Below, piece after piece: positions 1 to 8,760 of a stretch of 20,000 bases of DNA (its first letter is position 1; each line of letters begins with the position of its first letter). The DNA is taken from the NCBI GenBank assembly GCA_012295275.1, contig CM022670.1, positions 35,372,801 through 35,392,800 on the forward strand, read 5' to 3'. The position numbers and the translations under genes are program-made. Source of the DNA: Chrysomallon squamiferum (lineage: Eukaryota; Mollusca; Gastropoda; Neomphalida; Peltospiridae). The notes below the pieces were generated by a model. It saw only the letters and a program-made list of their open reading frames with translations, did no database searches and had not been told where the DNA came from.

Positions 1-3
1 GTT

Positions 4-29
4 TATATATATATATATATATATATATA
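4..29. repeat. (TA)13 microsatellite
   Basis: Uninterrupted TA dinucleotides at the left edge of the window. The tract may have begun before the window. Confidence 0.95.
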
Positions 30-142
30 ATTGCAAGATAAAAAATAAAATCTTATTTACTGTGGTAAACTGAGTGATTTATTAAATAATATAAGCTAAT
101 TAACATTATATTACAATTTATTGTTACTGTTATTGTTACTGT

Positions 143-158
143 TTTGTTGTTGTTGTTG

Positions 159-217
<59 letters not shown>

Positions 218-218
218 T
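143..218. repeat. Compound (TTG)n/(TTA)n microsatellite
   Basis: About six TTG units run straight into about eighteen TTA units. On the minus strand this gives a false poly-asparagine reading frame. The bases on each side (30-142 and 219-450) are AT-rich unique sequence in which I see no gene or motif. Confidence 0.95.
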
Positions 219-450
219 ACAACGCAAACAAGCACTATAAAACCAAGAGCACTGTGACAATTTGCTATGTAGAAAGACTGTATAATTGTAATTAATGTCA
301 GTATGACTGTGTTTAAGTGAACTAATGAGGTTTCGGAGTATGTAAATGCAGATTTTATCAGTGTTGTTTTATATTTCAGTTAATGACGGTTTTGTGTTTG
401 TGGTTATGGAAGCCAGATGTTGCAGAACCTGGTCACAGTTTTACCTCGAA

Positions 451-540
451 TTTATTTATTTATTTATTTATTTATATTATATTATATTATATTATATTAT
501 ATTATATTATATTATATTTTATTTTATTTATTTATTTGTT
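451..540. repeat. (TTTA)n/(TTATA)n/(TTTTA)n compound array
   Basis: TTTA units (451-473) pass into about nine TTATA pentamers (to about 516), then TTTTA and TTTA units. The change of unit length by one base at each step suggests slippage growth from one ancestral T-rich tract. Confidence 0.95.
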
Positions 541-940
541 GTTTTGTTTTTGTTTTTTTGTTTTTTTATTGTTTATTTTAATTTTAAATTTTTTCTTTGC
601 TCTTGCTTTATTTATTATTTACAAAATAGTTTTTTTATTTACTTATTTATTTATTTGTTTATTTGTCTATTTATACTGTTTGTTTATTTGGGGGTTTTTG
701 GTTTTTTTTTTTTTTTTGGTTGTTTATTACAAATGTTTGGTTCTTTATTTATTCACTGATTTATTTATTTGTTTATTTATCTATTTATACTGTTTGTTTA
801 TTTTTTTTTTTTTTTTTTTTTTTTTTTTATTGTTTATTACAAATGTTTGGTTCTTTTTTTTTTTTTTTTTTTTATTTATTTATTTGTTTGTTTGTTTATT
901 TATATGTTATTGTTACATGAATATTTACGGAATATTTATT
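541..940. repeat. T-rich low-complexity block with a ~112-bp tandem duplication
   Basis: Almost pure T/A/G on this strand, with several T-runs of 15 to 29. The blocks around 645-755 and 759-865 share the same order of landmarks: TTTATTTGTTTATTT, CTATTTATACTGTTTG, a T-run, then TTGTTTATTACAAATGTTTGG. The offset is 110 to 114 bases, varying with T-run length. A further partial copy of the TTTATTTGTTTG part follows near 874. Long Phe/Leu/Tyr-rich reading frames here come only from the T-richness. From 941 to 1288 there is a short TCTG/TTTG stretch and AT-rich unique sequence without visible features. Confidence 0.85.
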
Positions 941-1288
941 TTTCTCTCTCTCGTCTATCTGTCTGTTTGTTTCTGTATTTATCTTTCTTTGTGTCTGTCT
1001 GTTATATATCTCCCTCTTCAAGTATAATCTTTAACTAATTTGTTTTAACGACTGAATAATTCGAAAATGTTCTGTTACCAAAGACAAACAATTATCTGTT
1101 TTGGTAAAAATAAAAACAATTTAATTTCAGTGAATGTTGAAATGTAATAATTTTCTATAACAATGTGACGTTTGAACATAAAACTATCGTAATGTGTTTC
1201 TGATTGGCCATAAACGTTTTAAAGATAATAATCTATCTGCTATATCCAGTTAATAATACACGTATTAATTATTTTGACAAATTTTTGG

Positions 1289-1595
1289 AATAATAATAAT
1301 AATAACAATAATAATAATAATAATAATAATATGAAGAAGAAGAAGAAGAAGAAGAAGAAGAAGAAGAAGAGAAAGAACGTAATAATAATAATAATAACAA
1401 TAATGATAATAATAATAATAATAATAATAATATGAAGAAGAAGAAGAAGAAGAAGAATATAATAATAATTATAATAAAATAATAAAAAGAAGAAGAAGAA
1501 GAAGAAGAAGAAGAATATAATAATAATTATAATAAAATAATAAAAAGAAGGAGAAGAAGACGTCGATAATGACTGTGATAATAATAATAATAATT
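1289..1595. repeat. Higher-order compound (AAT)n/(AAG)n trinucleotide array
   Basis: Blocks of AAT and AAG alternate. The AAT-to-ATATGAAGAAG junction occurs at about 1333 and again at about 1434. A longer mixed unit (GAATATAATAATAATTATAA, then TAAAATAATAAAAAG and AAG units) occurs at 1455 and again at 1513, an exact 58-base step. Whole compound units have therefore been duplicated, beyond growth of single triplets. The AAG parts are pure purine on this strand and can form triplex DNA. Confidence 0.92.
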
Positions 1596-1600
1596 TAGAG

Positions 1601-2081
1601 AAGAAGATGATAGTATTTAAATATTTAGCATTTCTAATCAGTATATTATATTAATTTGATATGTTTTATTGTCTTTCGCATTACAATTTCGTATTTTCCT
1701 TCACCCTTTTTCAAACGTTATAATACAAATACACATACATATACACGAGCATCCACAGTAGTAATTATTAATGTTTTTTAGACATCAGACCAGACATCCG
1801 ACAAACTTGAGACCGGAAATGACCCAGATTTCTCGATTTTTTAAATATTTTTAAAAAAATGATTGGTAAAGCACGAAACTGGTTTTTTTTTTTTTTTTTT
1901 TTTTAACAAATTTAAAAAAAAAAAAAAGAAAAAAATGAAAAATTCCGGAAAGCAAGATAAATGGTTTCCTTCCTGTGATTAATTACTCTCGAAGATATTT
2001 AGTATCTTAATTCTATGTAAATATAACTTTAATTAAGATAAATTCGTTTTATTTTTTTTTGTGCAACCGTTTGTCAGTTCA
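1601..2081. other. Gene-free AT-rich sequence with adjacent poly-T and poly-A
   Basis: I see no coding signal here. Positions 1882-1904 are a run of T, and after nine bases a run of A follows (1914-1927). The two runs could snap back into a hairpin. Around 1780-1835 there is a short, more complex patch (ACATCAGACCAGACATCCG) that I do not recognise. Confidence 0.6.
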
Positions 2082-2147
2082 ATTTTTTTTTTTTTTTCAC
2101 GTCTATGGTTAGGGTCAGGTAATGAAATGACTGAACAAAAATATTTA

Positions 2148-2190
<43 letters not shown>

Positions 2191-2232
2191 GAAAAACAAC
2201 AACAAAAAACAACAACAACAAAAGCACAAAAA
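2082..2232. repeat. Poly-T, (AAT)n and (AAC)n tracts
   Basis: A T-run of about 17 (2082-2098) is followed after unique bases by about thirteen AAT units (2149-2188) and then degenerate AAC units to about 2232. The Asn/Thr/Lys-rich and Leu-rich frames on the two strands are by-products of these repeats. Confidence 0.92.
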
Positions 2233-2353
2233 CAAAAACAATCAAAAATGTAATGAGGTCAGAAGATCAACAATATAAATATTTATGTTATTTAAAAAAA
2301 CTTTTCTTTATAAATATTTATGTGCGTGTGTGTGTATGTGTGAATGAGAGAGA

Positions 2354-2402
2354 GGAAGATAGATGCACAGACAGAGAGAGAGAGAGAGGAAGATAAATGC
2401 AC

Positions 2403-2476
<74 letters not shown>
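2354..2476. repeat. (AG)35 tract with a 34-bp-period leader duplication
   Basis: A pure AG tract fills 2407-2476. In front of it the sequence GGAAGATARATGCACAGACA followed by GAG occurs at 2354-2376 and again at 2388-2410, a 34-base step. A segment of leader plus short AG tract was therefore duplicated before the long tract grew. It is the only long AG tract on this strand; the other three long tracts in the window are CT on this strand. Confidence 0.93.
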
Positions 2477-2480
<4 letters not shown>

Positions 2481-2484
2481 TTTA

Positions 2485-2926
2485 CGAATTAGCTACATGT
2501 AATTTAAATCATAAAAATAATGGCGACTCAGTCTGACGTGGTTTGGCCATTGAGATTATTTCATGAAGACCGATTTGTTTGTTACTTTGTATGTTTGTTT
2601 GTTTCTTTATGTCATTATTTATCTATTTATTTAGTGTACCGTTGTTAAACCATTTATGTAAATATATTTTTATCATGTGAAAGTTTGGTGTAACTTGTTA
2701 TGAACGTATTTTACACTCATTTTGAGTAAAACTTTAAAAACTGTGATTTTTTTCCAGATAAAATTAGAATAGCAAATGAGTGTGATGATTGATACAGGGT
2801 GAGTTTTTCATGGTTCTCTTACAAAGCAAATGAAATCATAAATAAATAAAATGTTCAAAACTTTTACAGAACGAATTTATGCTTCTGTTACTGAAAACGT
2901 TGTGTATAATGATTGCGCAGTGTTCA
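2485..2926. other. Gene-free AT-rich unique sequence
   Basis: A small, more complex patch lies at about 2520-2575 (GGCGACTCAGTCTGACGTGG). The rest is AT-rich. No open frame, splice pair or repeat boundary stands out. Confidence 0.5.
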
Positions 2927-2929
2927 AAA

Positions 2930-2964
<35 letters not shown>

Positions 2965-2966
2965 AT
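2927..2966. repeat. (AAAT)10 microsatellite
   Basis: About ten AAAT units without interruption, followed by shorter AAAT/TAAA stretches up to about 3030. Confidence 0.93.
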
Positions 2967-3104
2967 CAGAAACGAAATAAATATATAAATATATAAGTTA
3001 GGTTAGTAAGTAAATAAATAAATAGAAATAAACAACATCATCGATTTTAAACACAGACTAATTAATTTATTTACTTATTTAAACGTTTGTATTTTTCATA
3101 TCAT

Positions 3105-3180
3105 AATTATTACTATTATAATTATTATTATCTTTATCATTATCATTTTCTTTATTTTGCTGTTGTTGTTGTTGTTGTTT
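3105..3180. repeat. Degenerate (ATT)n and (TTG)n next to a candidate exon
   Basis: ATT/ATC triplets (about 3108-3150) are followed by seven or so TTG units (3158-3179). On the minus strand these read as AAC/CAA and then AAT. They directly continue the reading frame of the candidate exon at 3181-3306, and they sit where its splice donor or stop would be expected. Confidence 0.85.
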
Positions 3181-3306
3181 TTCTTCAGTACAGACTCCAC
3201 ATCTGAGCTGTTGTTCACCACGCTGTATCTGATCTGACCTGGAATTAACTTGGACAGAGACACATAGTGTTTCAGATGACCTGGTACTGCACGACTGACG
3301 TAAACT
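3181..3306 (-). CDS. Candidate internal or terminal exon (Fn3-like / purple acid phosphatase N-domain-like strand pair)
   Basis: Seen: on the minus strand a pyrimidine-rich stretch ends in GTTTCACAG just before 3306. It opens a 42-codon stop-free segment whose codon choice is much less AT-biased than the surroundings. The translation begins VYVSRAVPGHLKHYVSLSKL and continues IPGQIRYSVVNNSSDVESVL. The core pattern V-x-L-x-x-L-x-P-G-x-x-x-Y-x-V is the usual strand-turn-strand of fibronectin III-like domains. It most resembles, in my reading, the N-terminal domain of purple acid phosphatases (ACP7 type), where HRVxLxxLxPGxxYxY is followed by a Ser-containing turn. Inferred: an exon of a minus-strand gene whose other exons lie outside or cannot be seen. 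Odd: no good donor is visible. GT occurs only in weak contexts (TCT/GTACTG), and the frame runs on into Asn, Lys and Ile runs from microsatellites to a stop near 3096. It may be a terminal exon, a decayed exon or a relic. The family assignment is weak. Confidence 0.35.
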
Positions 3307-3490
3307 CTGTGAAACAACGGTGGGTGACAAAATGGTTCAAATACACTGAAACCAGTTATCTTTATTCTAATCAAAATTGTCCCGTGTGTTAGTGTGCCTG
3401 CTTCTGTGCGTGTAGGTGTGTTTGTTTTTCTTTTTGTGTATGTGTGTTTGCTCTTGTGTGTTATTTCTTGTTTTTGTATGTATGTGTTCA

Positions 3491-3498
3491 TTTTAGAG
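3491..3498. repeat. Left target-site duplication of hAT-like element
   Basis: TTTTAGAG, matching TTTCAGAG at 3766-3773 in 7 of 8 positions. An 8-bp target duplication is the hallmark of hAT transposition. Confidence 0.6.
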
Positions 3499-3765
3499 CA
3501 GTGGTTTCGGTTTCCCATCCTTATTTGTTCCATGCCCCACCGCAACTTGTAAAAAATATTTACGTTCCCCTTTGATATAAAAATAAACTGAGTTTTGTAA
3601 AAGTGTAACTACTGTGGAAATCCTTAAGTAAACAAACTGCTCGTAGGTGCTGCCAGAAACACGATAACATGTACAGACGAAGTGTAACTGGAAGTTTGGT
3701 TGTATTATATCACTTTCAAAATTGCCCCTCATTATATTCAAATTGCCCCACTTTGGGAGTCATTG
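3499..3765. mobile_element. Non-autonomous hAT-like MITE, 267 bp
   Basis: Seen: the left end starts CAGTGGTTTCGGTTTCCCAT. The right end, read on the minus strand, starts CAATGACTCCCAAAGTGGGG. Both resemble the CAGTGGTTCCCAA-type ends known from Charlie-like hAT elements. The left end aligns better if a small insertion (TCGGTT) is removed. Imperfect 8-bp duplications flank the element exactly (3491-3498 and 3766-3773). Further inside, ATGCCCCACC on the left and repeated TTGCCCC on the right are subterminal motifs of the same style. It has no transposase frame, so it would have been mobilised in trans. Divergence between the ends and between the target copies suggests an old, immobile copy. Confidence 0.6.
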
Positions 3766-3773
3766 TTTCAGAG
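3766..3773. repeat. Right target-site duplication of hAT-like element
   Basis: TTTCAGAG, the partner of TTTTAGAG at 3491-3498. Beyond it, 3774-4044 is TG/TA-rich unique sequence with no gene seen. Confidence 0.6.
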
Positions 3774-4042
3774 TATATGTAATTACATGTGCTTGTGTAT
3801 GTGTATATATATATATATCATCTCTGTTCACGCGTGTGTGTTTGTTTGTAGGTACGAGCTTGTGTTTAATTTATTTTGTTTGTGTGTACGAATGTTTTTG
3901 GTTTGATTTTCTTTTTGTTTATTTTCGATTGTTTTCGTTTTTAGGCTATTTCCTTATTAGGTACGTGAAGTTCCTTCAAGCTGTGTTTTCTATACAGGTG
4001 TATGAATAGTGATGGTAAAGGTAATAATGTTACTGAAGAAGA

Positions 4043-4044
<2 letters not shown>

Positions 4045-4081
<37 letters not shown>

Positions 4082-4094
4082 AATAATAATAATA
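4045..4094. repeat. Compound (CAA)n/(TAA)n microsatellite
   Basis: About eleven CAA units followed by about five TAA units. Confidence 0.93.
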
Positions 4095-4440
4095 AAAAGA
4101 ATAAAGTTATGAATATGAGTCCGTGAATATCTTCGTGTCCAATTTACGTAAGCATGAACGAAGGGGTGAACAAAAAAAAAAAAAAAATGTCCCAGATATC
4201 AAATTCTTTAAAATAAACATATGAACTGCAACAAATGCTGCTTGATATGATCAAAAGTGAACAAGCCCCCAAATGATTATGATGACTGACCATTTATTTC
4301 TTAATCTCAAGCGATGATTATCGAATTGTTGTTTTGGTACTATTTAAACCGGAAACGAATCCAAGGGAGGTAATTCCAGTTAACCTTGTGTTTAAACAAA
4401 GAGTTACGGTTTACTTGGTAGAGGACAAACATTCACCCTT
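4095..4440. other. Gene-free unique sequence with a mollusc-repeat-like motif
   Basis: The motif CAAGGGAGGTAATTC (4361-4375) resembles a short CAAGGGAGGTAACT-type motif that I recall as common in molluscan repeats. The remainder, including an A-run at about 4171-4186, shows no frame or site that I can support. Confidence 0.3.
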
Positions 4441-4484
4441 TAAATAAATATTCTGCTACTGTTGCTGCAAAGAATACGACGACT

Positions 4485-4720
4485 ATTACAACTACCACTG
4501 CTACTCTTTGTATTACTACTACTACTACTACTGCTACTGCTACTACTGTAGGCTATTAGCACCATCCACCACTATCACGATCACTACCCCTACATTACCT
4601 CTCTGCTATAAATATTCCATTGCATCTGTTACTACTGCTGCGTCTGCTATCCTGTGAATAAACCATCATCAGCACCACTACCACAACGACTACTACAACT
4701 ACTCCTATTACTAACACTTA
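4485..4720. repeat. Degenerate ACT/GCT/ACC trinucleotide-rich stretch
   Basis: Triplet-phased ACT, GCT, ACC and ACA units are scattered across 4485-4720 and purest at about 4516-4546. A second stretch of the same character lies at 17965-18060. The units are too mixed for a young microsatellite and look like an old, mutated triplet array. They do not keep an open frame. Confidence 0.7.
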
Positions 4721-5221
4721 CTTTTATCATTACCATTTTGTTATTAGTAGTATTGTTATAATATTTATTGTTGTTTCGTTTATCGCCGTTGTTGATGTTG
4801 TTGTTTACAGTATACATAAATATATTTTTTTTCTATTTTAATTTAAACTTGAAATCTTAATAAAGTATTTATATATTAGATTTATATATTCTTACCCTTT
4901 CCTTTTCTTTTCTTTTTCCAGGAAACGTTTTGCAATTACGAAAAAAAAAAAAAAAAAACTTCACGTCTCATCAAATGTATATCTCGACATCATTTGGCAC
5001 AGCTAACATGAAAAATAATACTGACTGCATTCAAAGATTTTCTGAAGGATAGTTACTCGATTTCCCCCAACTTTTATTTATCTATTTATTAGTACCTGTT
5101 GAATAAAATCTTGTTGAATGAGTTAAATGTTAATTTTGTTTTACAGTTATCACAAATTTAATTGTGTCAGATGATTATAGTGGCGCGTCTAGAAATGTAA
5201 AACACATTCAAACGTACACAG
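4721..5221. other. Gene-free AT-rich sequence with an A-run
   Basis: Holds a TTG/TTA stretch (about 4760-4805), a pyrimidine patch (4895-4920) and an A-run of about 18 (4940-4957). No frame or terminal repeat indicates a gene or a retroposed copy. Confidence 0.5.
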
Positions 5222-5250
5222 AAAGACAGACAGACAGACAAACAGACAGG
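5222..5250. repeat. (GACA)n microsatellite
   Basis: About six GACA units, with further scattered GACA, AGAC and CAGA words to about 5335. Confidence 0.85.
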
Positions 5251-6214
5251 TTTGCTAAAAAGATAAACGGAGATATGGATAGACAGACAACAGACAAACG
5301 GAAAGACAGAAGTACACACAGATACAAAGACACGTAAACTGAATAAGCCGGTTGTACTAAAGACTTCTGCTTAAAAAATAATTTAAAAAAAATACAAAAA
5401 TATATATATATATATATCTGTTTGAACTATTAAAGTGCTAGATTAGTTATAAAACAAAGCAATGCACATCGTTTTATAATTTAAAACACAGATAGCAAGC
5501 TCAGCCTCTTCAGCACATAAACATATAGATAATTATTTTAAAAATAACTTTTACTTTTCACTCGTGTTGAAATATTTGTTGACATTTATGGATTGTTTTT
5601 TTTTTTTTTTTTTTTTTTTATTATTTATCATTTTACATTTCGAAAGGATTTTTTACAGTATTTTTTTCTTCTTTTTTTTTTTTTCTGGATTTAACTGAAA
5701 AGACATTAATATCCATTTGCAGAAATTTTGAATTATATTGTTTAGAAAGTTATCTTTCCCCATGTAATATAATATAACAAAATTACATTAAAGATTTTCT
5801 GGTGTTAATGATCCCTTGACCTTCAAAAAAGCCTAATTCACTCACTTTTTTTTTTCTTAACCGTTAGCTGATAAAAAAAAAAAAAAATAAGATAGGGACC
5901 ACAAATAACTTTTAAAAGTTTCCCCAATAACATTTTCGGTTGCGTTTTTATGGATCTGAGCTGTCCCTGAAACAGACATTCATTGCTGTCATGGAAGAGG
6001 AAACATATTAAATATCAGGAGTTAAAAGGTTAGCAGTGCAATAATCTCAGGTAGAAAAAAAAAAAAAAAAAAAAATGAATTCAGACACAAAACGAAAGAT
6101 TCTCTAAACAGTTTTGCGAAGCATATCTCTTACAAAAGACAATAAATAACTTTGGTGATAAAGGCACACATTGTATGACGCAAATGGTATGCGTACAGAA
6201 GCAAGCACATATAC
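5251..6214. other. Gene-free sequence with poly-T, poly-A and a short open stretch
   Basis: Simple tracts are (TA) near 5400-5416, T-runs at 5588-5609 and 5672-5684, and A-runs at 5874-5887 and 6056-6075. Between the last two lies a short complex patch with a 25-codon open stretch on the plus strand (about 5930-6010), described among the findings. Confidence 0.5.
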
Positions 6215-6400
6215 TCTCTGTTTATTTATGTCTGTATGTCTGTCTGTATGTCTCCCTGTCTATCCATCTATCTACATACCCTTTTTTTATCTGTCTGTCT
6301 GTCTGTCTATCTACATACCTTTCTTTTTATCTAATTCTCTGTCTGTCTATCTATATTTTTATCTATTTATTTATTTATTATCTATCTATCCATCCTAAAT
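6215..6400. repeat. Compound (TCTG)n/(TCTA)n/(TTTA)n tetranucleotide array
   Basis: Tetranucleotides drift from TCTG to TCTA to TTTA. The run TCTGTCTGTCTATCTACATA appears at about 6295-6316, and shortened relatives lie before and after it. The Ser/Leu/Tyr-rich frames are artefacts of the repeat. Confidence 0.9.
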
Positions 6401-6429
6401 CTATCATTATTTGGCAAATTAGTTTAATA

Positions 6430-6475
6430 ATATTTTATTTTATTTTATTTTATTTATTTATTATTATTATTTTTT
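6430..6475. repeat. (TTTTA)n/(TTTA)n/(TTA)n array
   Basis: Pentamer units shorten to tetramers and trimers from left to right. Confidence 0.9.
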
Positions 6476-6504
6476 AATCATTCATGCGTACTTATAGACA
6501 CAAC

Positions 6505-6700
6505 AAACACACTTACATACATATATATTAATATATACAAACACACAGGAAAACATATATACTTAAGCATATATATACATACATACAGTTACGTACATAC
6601 ATATATACATACATATGCATACATACATACATAAGTGCATACATATATTCACACACACGTACATACCTACACACATACAGACATATATACATTTTAAAAC
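6505..6700. repeat. (CATA)n/(TA)n-rich array
   Basis: CATA, TACA and CACA words dominate in an imperfect array. Related CATA/TATG material appears at 9550-9690, 13025-13260 and 19940-20000. Confidence 0.85.
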
Positions 6701-7349
6701 ACTGTATTTAGTTGATCTTAACAATTAGGTACTAACAAAACGTCAAGAAATATTTTATATACAGAAAAATATAATTGTAATACAACAGCTATTTATGGTT
6801 TTCACTGTTTTATTTCAAGGACTGGCTCGTGTTTACATGTCAGTTTATTCGGTTAATTCATAAGGTGAAGGGTCGGGGCATAAGTTAACTGATATATTAT
6901 TCCTCTTACTTTATTGAATCACACATTAAGATGTCTGCTAACTTGTTTAGGCAAACATAAATGAATAATAACTAACTAACCAAATAAATAAATAAAAATG
7001 TAGTCCTTTTGTCATTATTATTGTCATTGTGTTGTTATTATTTTATATTTTATTTTATTTACGGGCCATTTAATAGATGAATAAATAAACAAAATAATAG
7101 ATAGATGGATAGATACAACGTTTATAAGATGCAACAACAATAAAAACATTTATATTATATAAATAAATATGTTACTAAAAATATGAAACTAATTTCTTTA
7201 AAAAAAAAAAAAAAAAAAAAAATAAACAAAATAAATAAATAAAAAAATAATAAAAAAAATAAAATCACCAGCGGAAATATTAGGAAAGAAAGGAAACGAA
7301 CAGAAACTCCATTTTATTTAAAAGAAAACACAATTTCTGGTTTGCTGGT
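6701..7349. other. Gene-free AT-rich sequence with A-rich tract
   Basis: Mostly TTA/AAT-rich sequence. An A-run of about 22 at 7200-7222 leads into AAAT and AAAAAT units up to 7262. Nothing suggests coding. Confidence 0.6.
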
Positions 7350-7417
7350 CGTTTTATTTGAAACGTCGTTCACCTCGTTTTTCTGGCACCATTTTGGAAT
7401 GTTCGGTCTCTTCAAAT

Positions 7418-7441
7418 GCGTGATGAAATTTTTCATCACGC
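7418..7441. repeat. Perfect inverted repeat, 11-bp arms, 2-bp centre
   Basis: GCGTGATGAAA (7418-7428) and its exact reverse complement TTTCATCACGC (7431-7441) are separated by TT. It lies in the CpG-containing island. It could be a dimeric protein-binding site or a small hairpin. Confidence 0.9.
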
Positions 7442-7651
7442 TTAAATAATGATGATGTCATGCAAAGCAGATGCCGGTCTCGATTCTGTAAAAACATCCG
7501 GGATTCATCCAAGCATATCCGCCTGCATCGCGGCATTTGCACGGATTCGACACGTTGCGTGTGTGTTAACAAACGAGCCGTAGCAGACGGTTCACAAATC
7601 ACCGCGAAGAGCCGTTTCGTTCATTCATTCATGAAAACCAACAACATTAGA

Positions 7652-7667
7652 GACATGTGGCCATGTC
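7652..7667. repeat. Small inverted repeat GACATG-TGGC-CATGTC
   Basis: Six-base perfect arms with a four-base loop. Short, so it may be chance. Confidence 0.6.
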
Positions 7668-7740
7668 GTCTGCTCCTCCCCCACCTTCTTTTCCTTTAAC
7701 TCCCTCCTTCTTTTGCCGCGTCCGAATTTCCCCAGCTTTC

Positions 7741-7793
7741 TATTTATTATTATTATTATTTGATTTATTTATTTATTTATTTATTATTATTTT
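7741..7793. repeat. (TTA)n/(TTTA)n tract
   Basis: A short mixed tract that interrupts the CpG-containing island. Confidence 0.85.
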
Positions 7794-8267
7794 ATCCCCA
7801 GCAAAAATTCTTTCATCTTTCATCGGTGTTGAGCTGTTTGATAAACATTTCTTTATCAGCTTTGTCGTTCTTTTGTCGTGCGTGTATATGCGGGATGAAC
7901 CGCGGCTCATTACTATAATGACGATCGCATCGTATCGACAGAATTAGCAGTGCTCTCGATTCCCAGGCAACATGTTGCCGACAGCAGTGTGAAGGTTGCG
8001 CGCGGTCAGCCTCGTTTTCACTCCGAGGTGATTTATGCAGCTTTTTCCAATCGAATCCCTATATTTTGTTATGTGTTGCTCTACAGACGTTCTTCGTATT
8101 ATAGGATATTTTTCGCCGTTTTGACGTGTTTAATGACGATTTTGTGGACCCGGCAGATCACTTAGGAGGCTGCCAGGGCCCTCCATGAGGGAGTTCTGTT
8201 TTACCGTTAGACAGAAACCGCTCAAACCGGGATGTACTGACGAGACGTGTAAATATAGGAATCATAG

Positions 8268-8700
8268 GTAGGTACCATCATTTTTATATCATGAATTATC
8301 ACTGGTATTTTGTTCCTTTTAACCCCTCATCGTTCCTTCTTTTACCAACATTCAGTAGTACCAGCCAGATATTACCACAATCACGGGGCATGTGTAGGAG
8401 GAATCGGAATTGATTAATGTGTTATCACCGGTCGCGAAACCAGTCCTATTAATAATTATTAAAATACGTAATGTTAATATATATATATATATGTATGTAT
8501 GGACGTTCGATATACAAGAATGGTAACTACAGACCTATATTCGGTCACTCGTATTTTAAGGAATATAATACTGACTGACTGCTGGGTATCACGGTTTACT
8601 GAAATAGTTTTTTTCGGGGAACAACAAAAGAGATCCACATGTTGTTAACGCAAACGATGGTGAGGCGTCGCACTGAAACAGTAACCAGTGCAGCCTGCTC
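8268..8700. other. Gene-free sequence with a (TA)n/(TATG)n tract
   Basis: Fairly complex sequence with moderate CpG. Positions 8478-8503 are TA followed by TATG units. No frame or splice pair is convincing. Confidence 0.5.
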
Positions 8701-8715
8701 TGTGAGCATTCACAG

Positions 8716-8734
8716 ATAGAGAGAGAGAGAGAGA
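8716..8734. repeat. Short (GA)n tract
   Basis: About nine GA units beside GACTGAGAGACAG. Confidence 0.85.
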
Positions 8735-8760
8735 CTGAGAGACAGAATGCGGCGACGTTA

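Larger units (their letters stand above)
7350..8267. promoter_or_regulatory. CpG-containing island; possible promoter / 5' exon region
   Basis: CG dinucleotides are rare in most of the window but frequent here (for example 7495-7620, 7900-8000 and 8120-8260), and base composition is more balanced. A pyrimidine tract (about 7668-7725) lies inside. On the plus strand an acceptor-like GTTGCTCTACAG ends at 8086. A donor-like CATAG/GTAGGT has its GT at 8268-8269. A short frame opens after a TGA near 8134, has an ATG at 8184, and stays open to that donor. This would suit a first coding exon, but the start context (CTCC before ATG) is poor and the peptide matches no family I know. The longer frames on both strands (7354-7602 minus, 7460-7699 plus, 7950-8165 plus) look like chance. 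A conserved non-coding element is an equal alternative. Confidence 0.35.

Noticed and set aside
53-235. Poly-asparagine minus-strand frame
   Set aside because: It is a translation of the TTG/TTA microsatellite and ends in AT-rich unique DNA without splice or promoter context.
346-1038. Long Phe/Leu/Tyr-rich frames resembling membrane proteins
   Set aside because: They arise from T-rich low-complexity DNA in overlapping frames, with no codon bias or recognisable family.
2061-2396. Asn/Thr/Lys-rich frame on the plus strand
   Set aside because: It is made of AAT, AAC and AG repeats only.
3320-3345. GGTTCAAATAC as a tRNA T-arm (B box)
   Set aside because: No A box or cloverleaf could be fitted upstream on the same strand.
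7354-7699. Overlapping frames on both strands in the CpG island as genes
   Set aside because: Both are open because stop codons are rarer in GC-richer DNA. Neither shows a domain or conserved motif.
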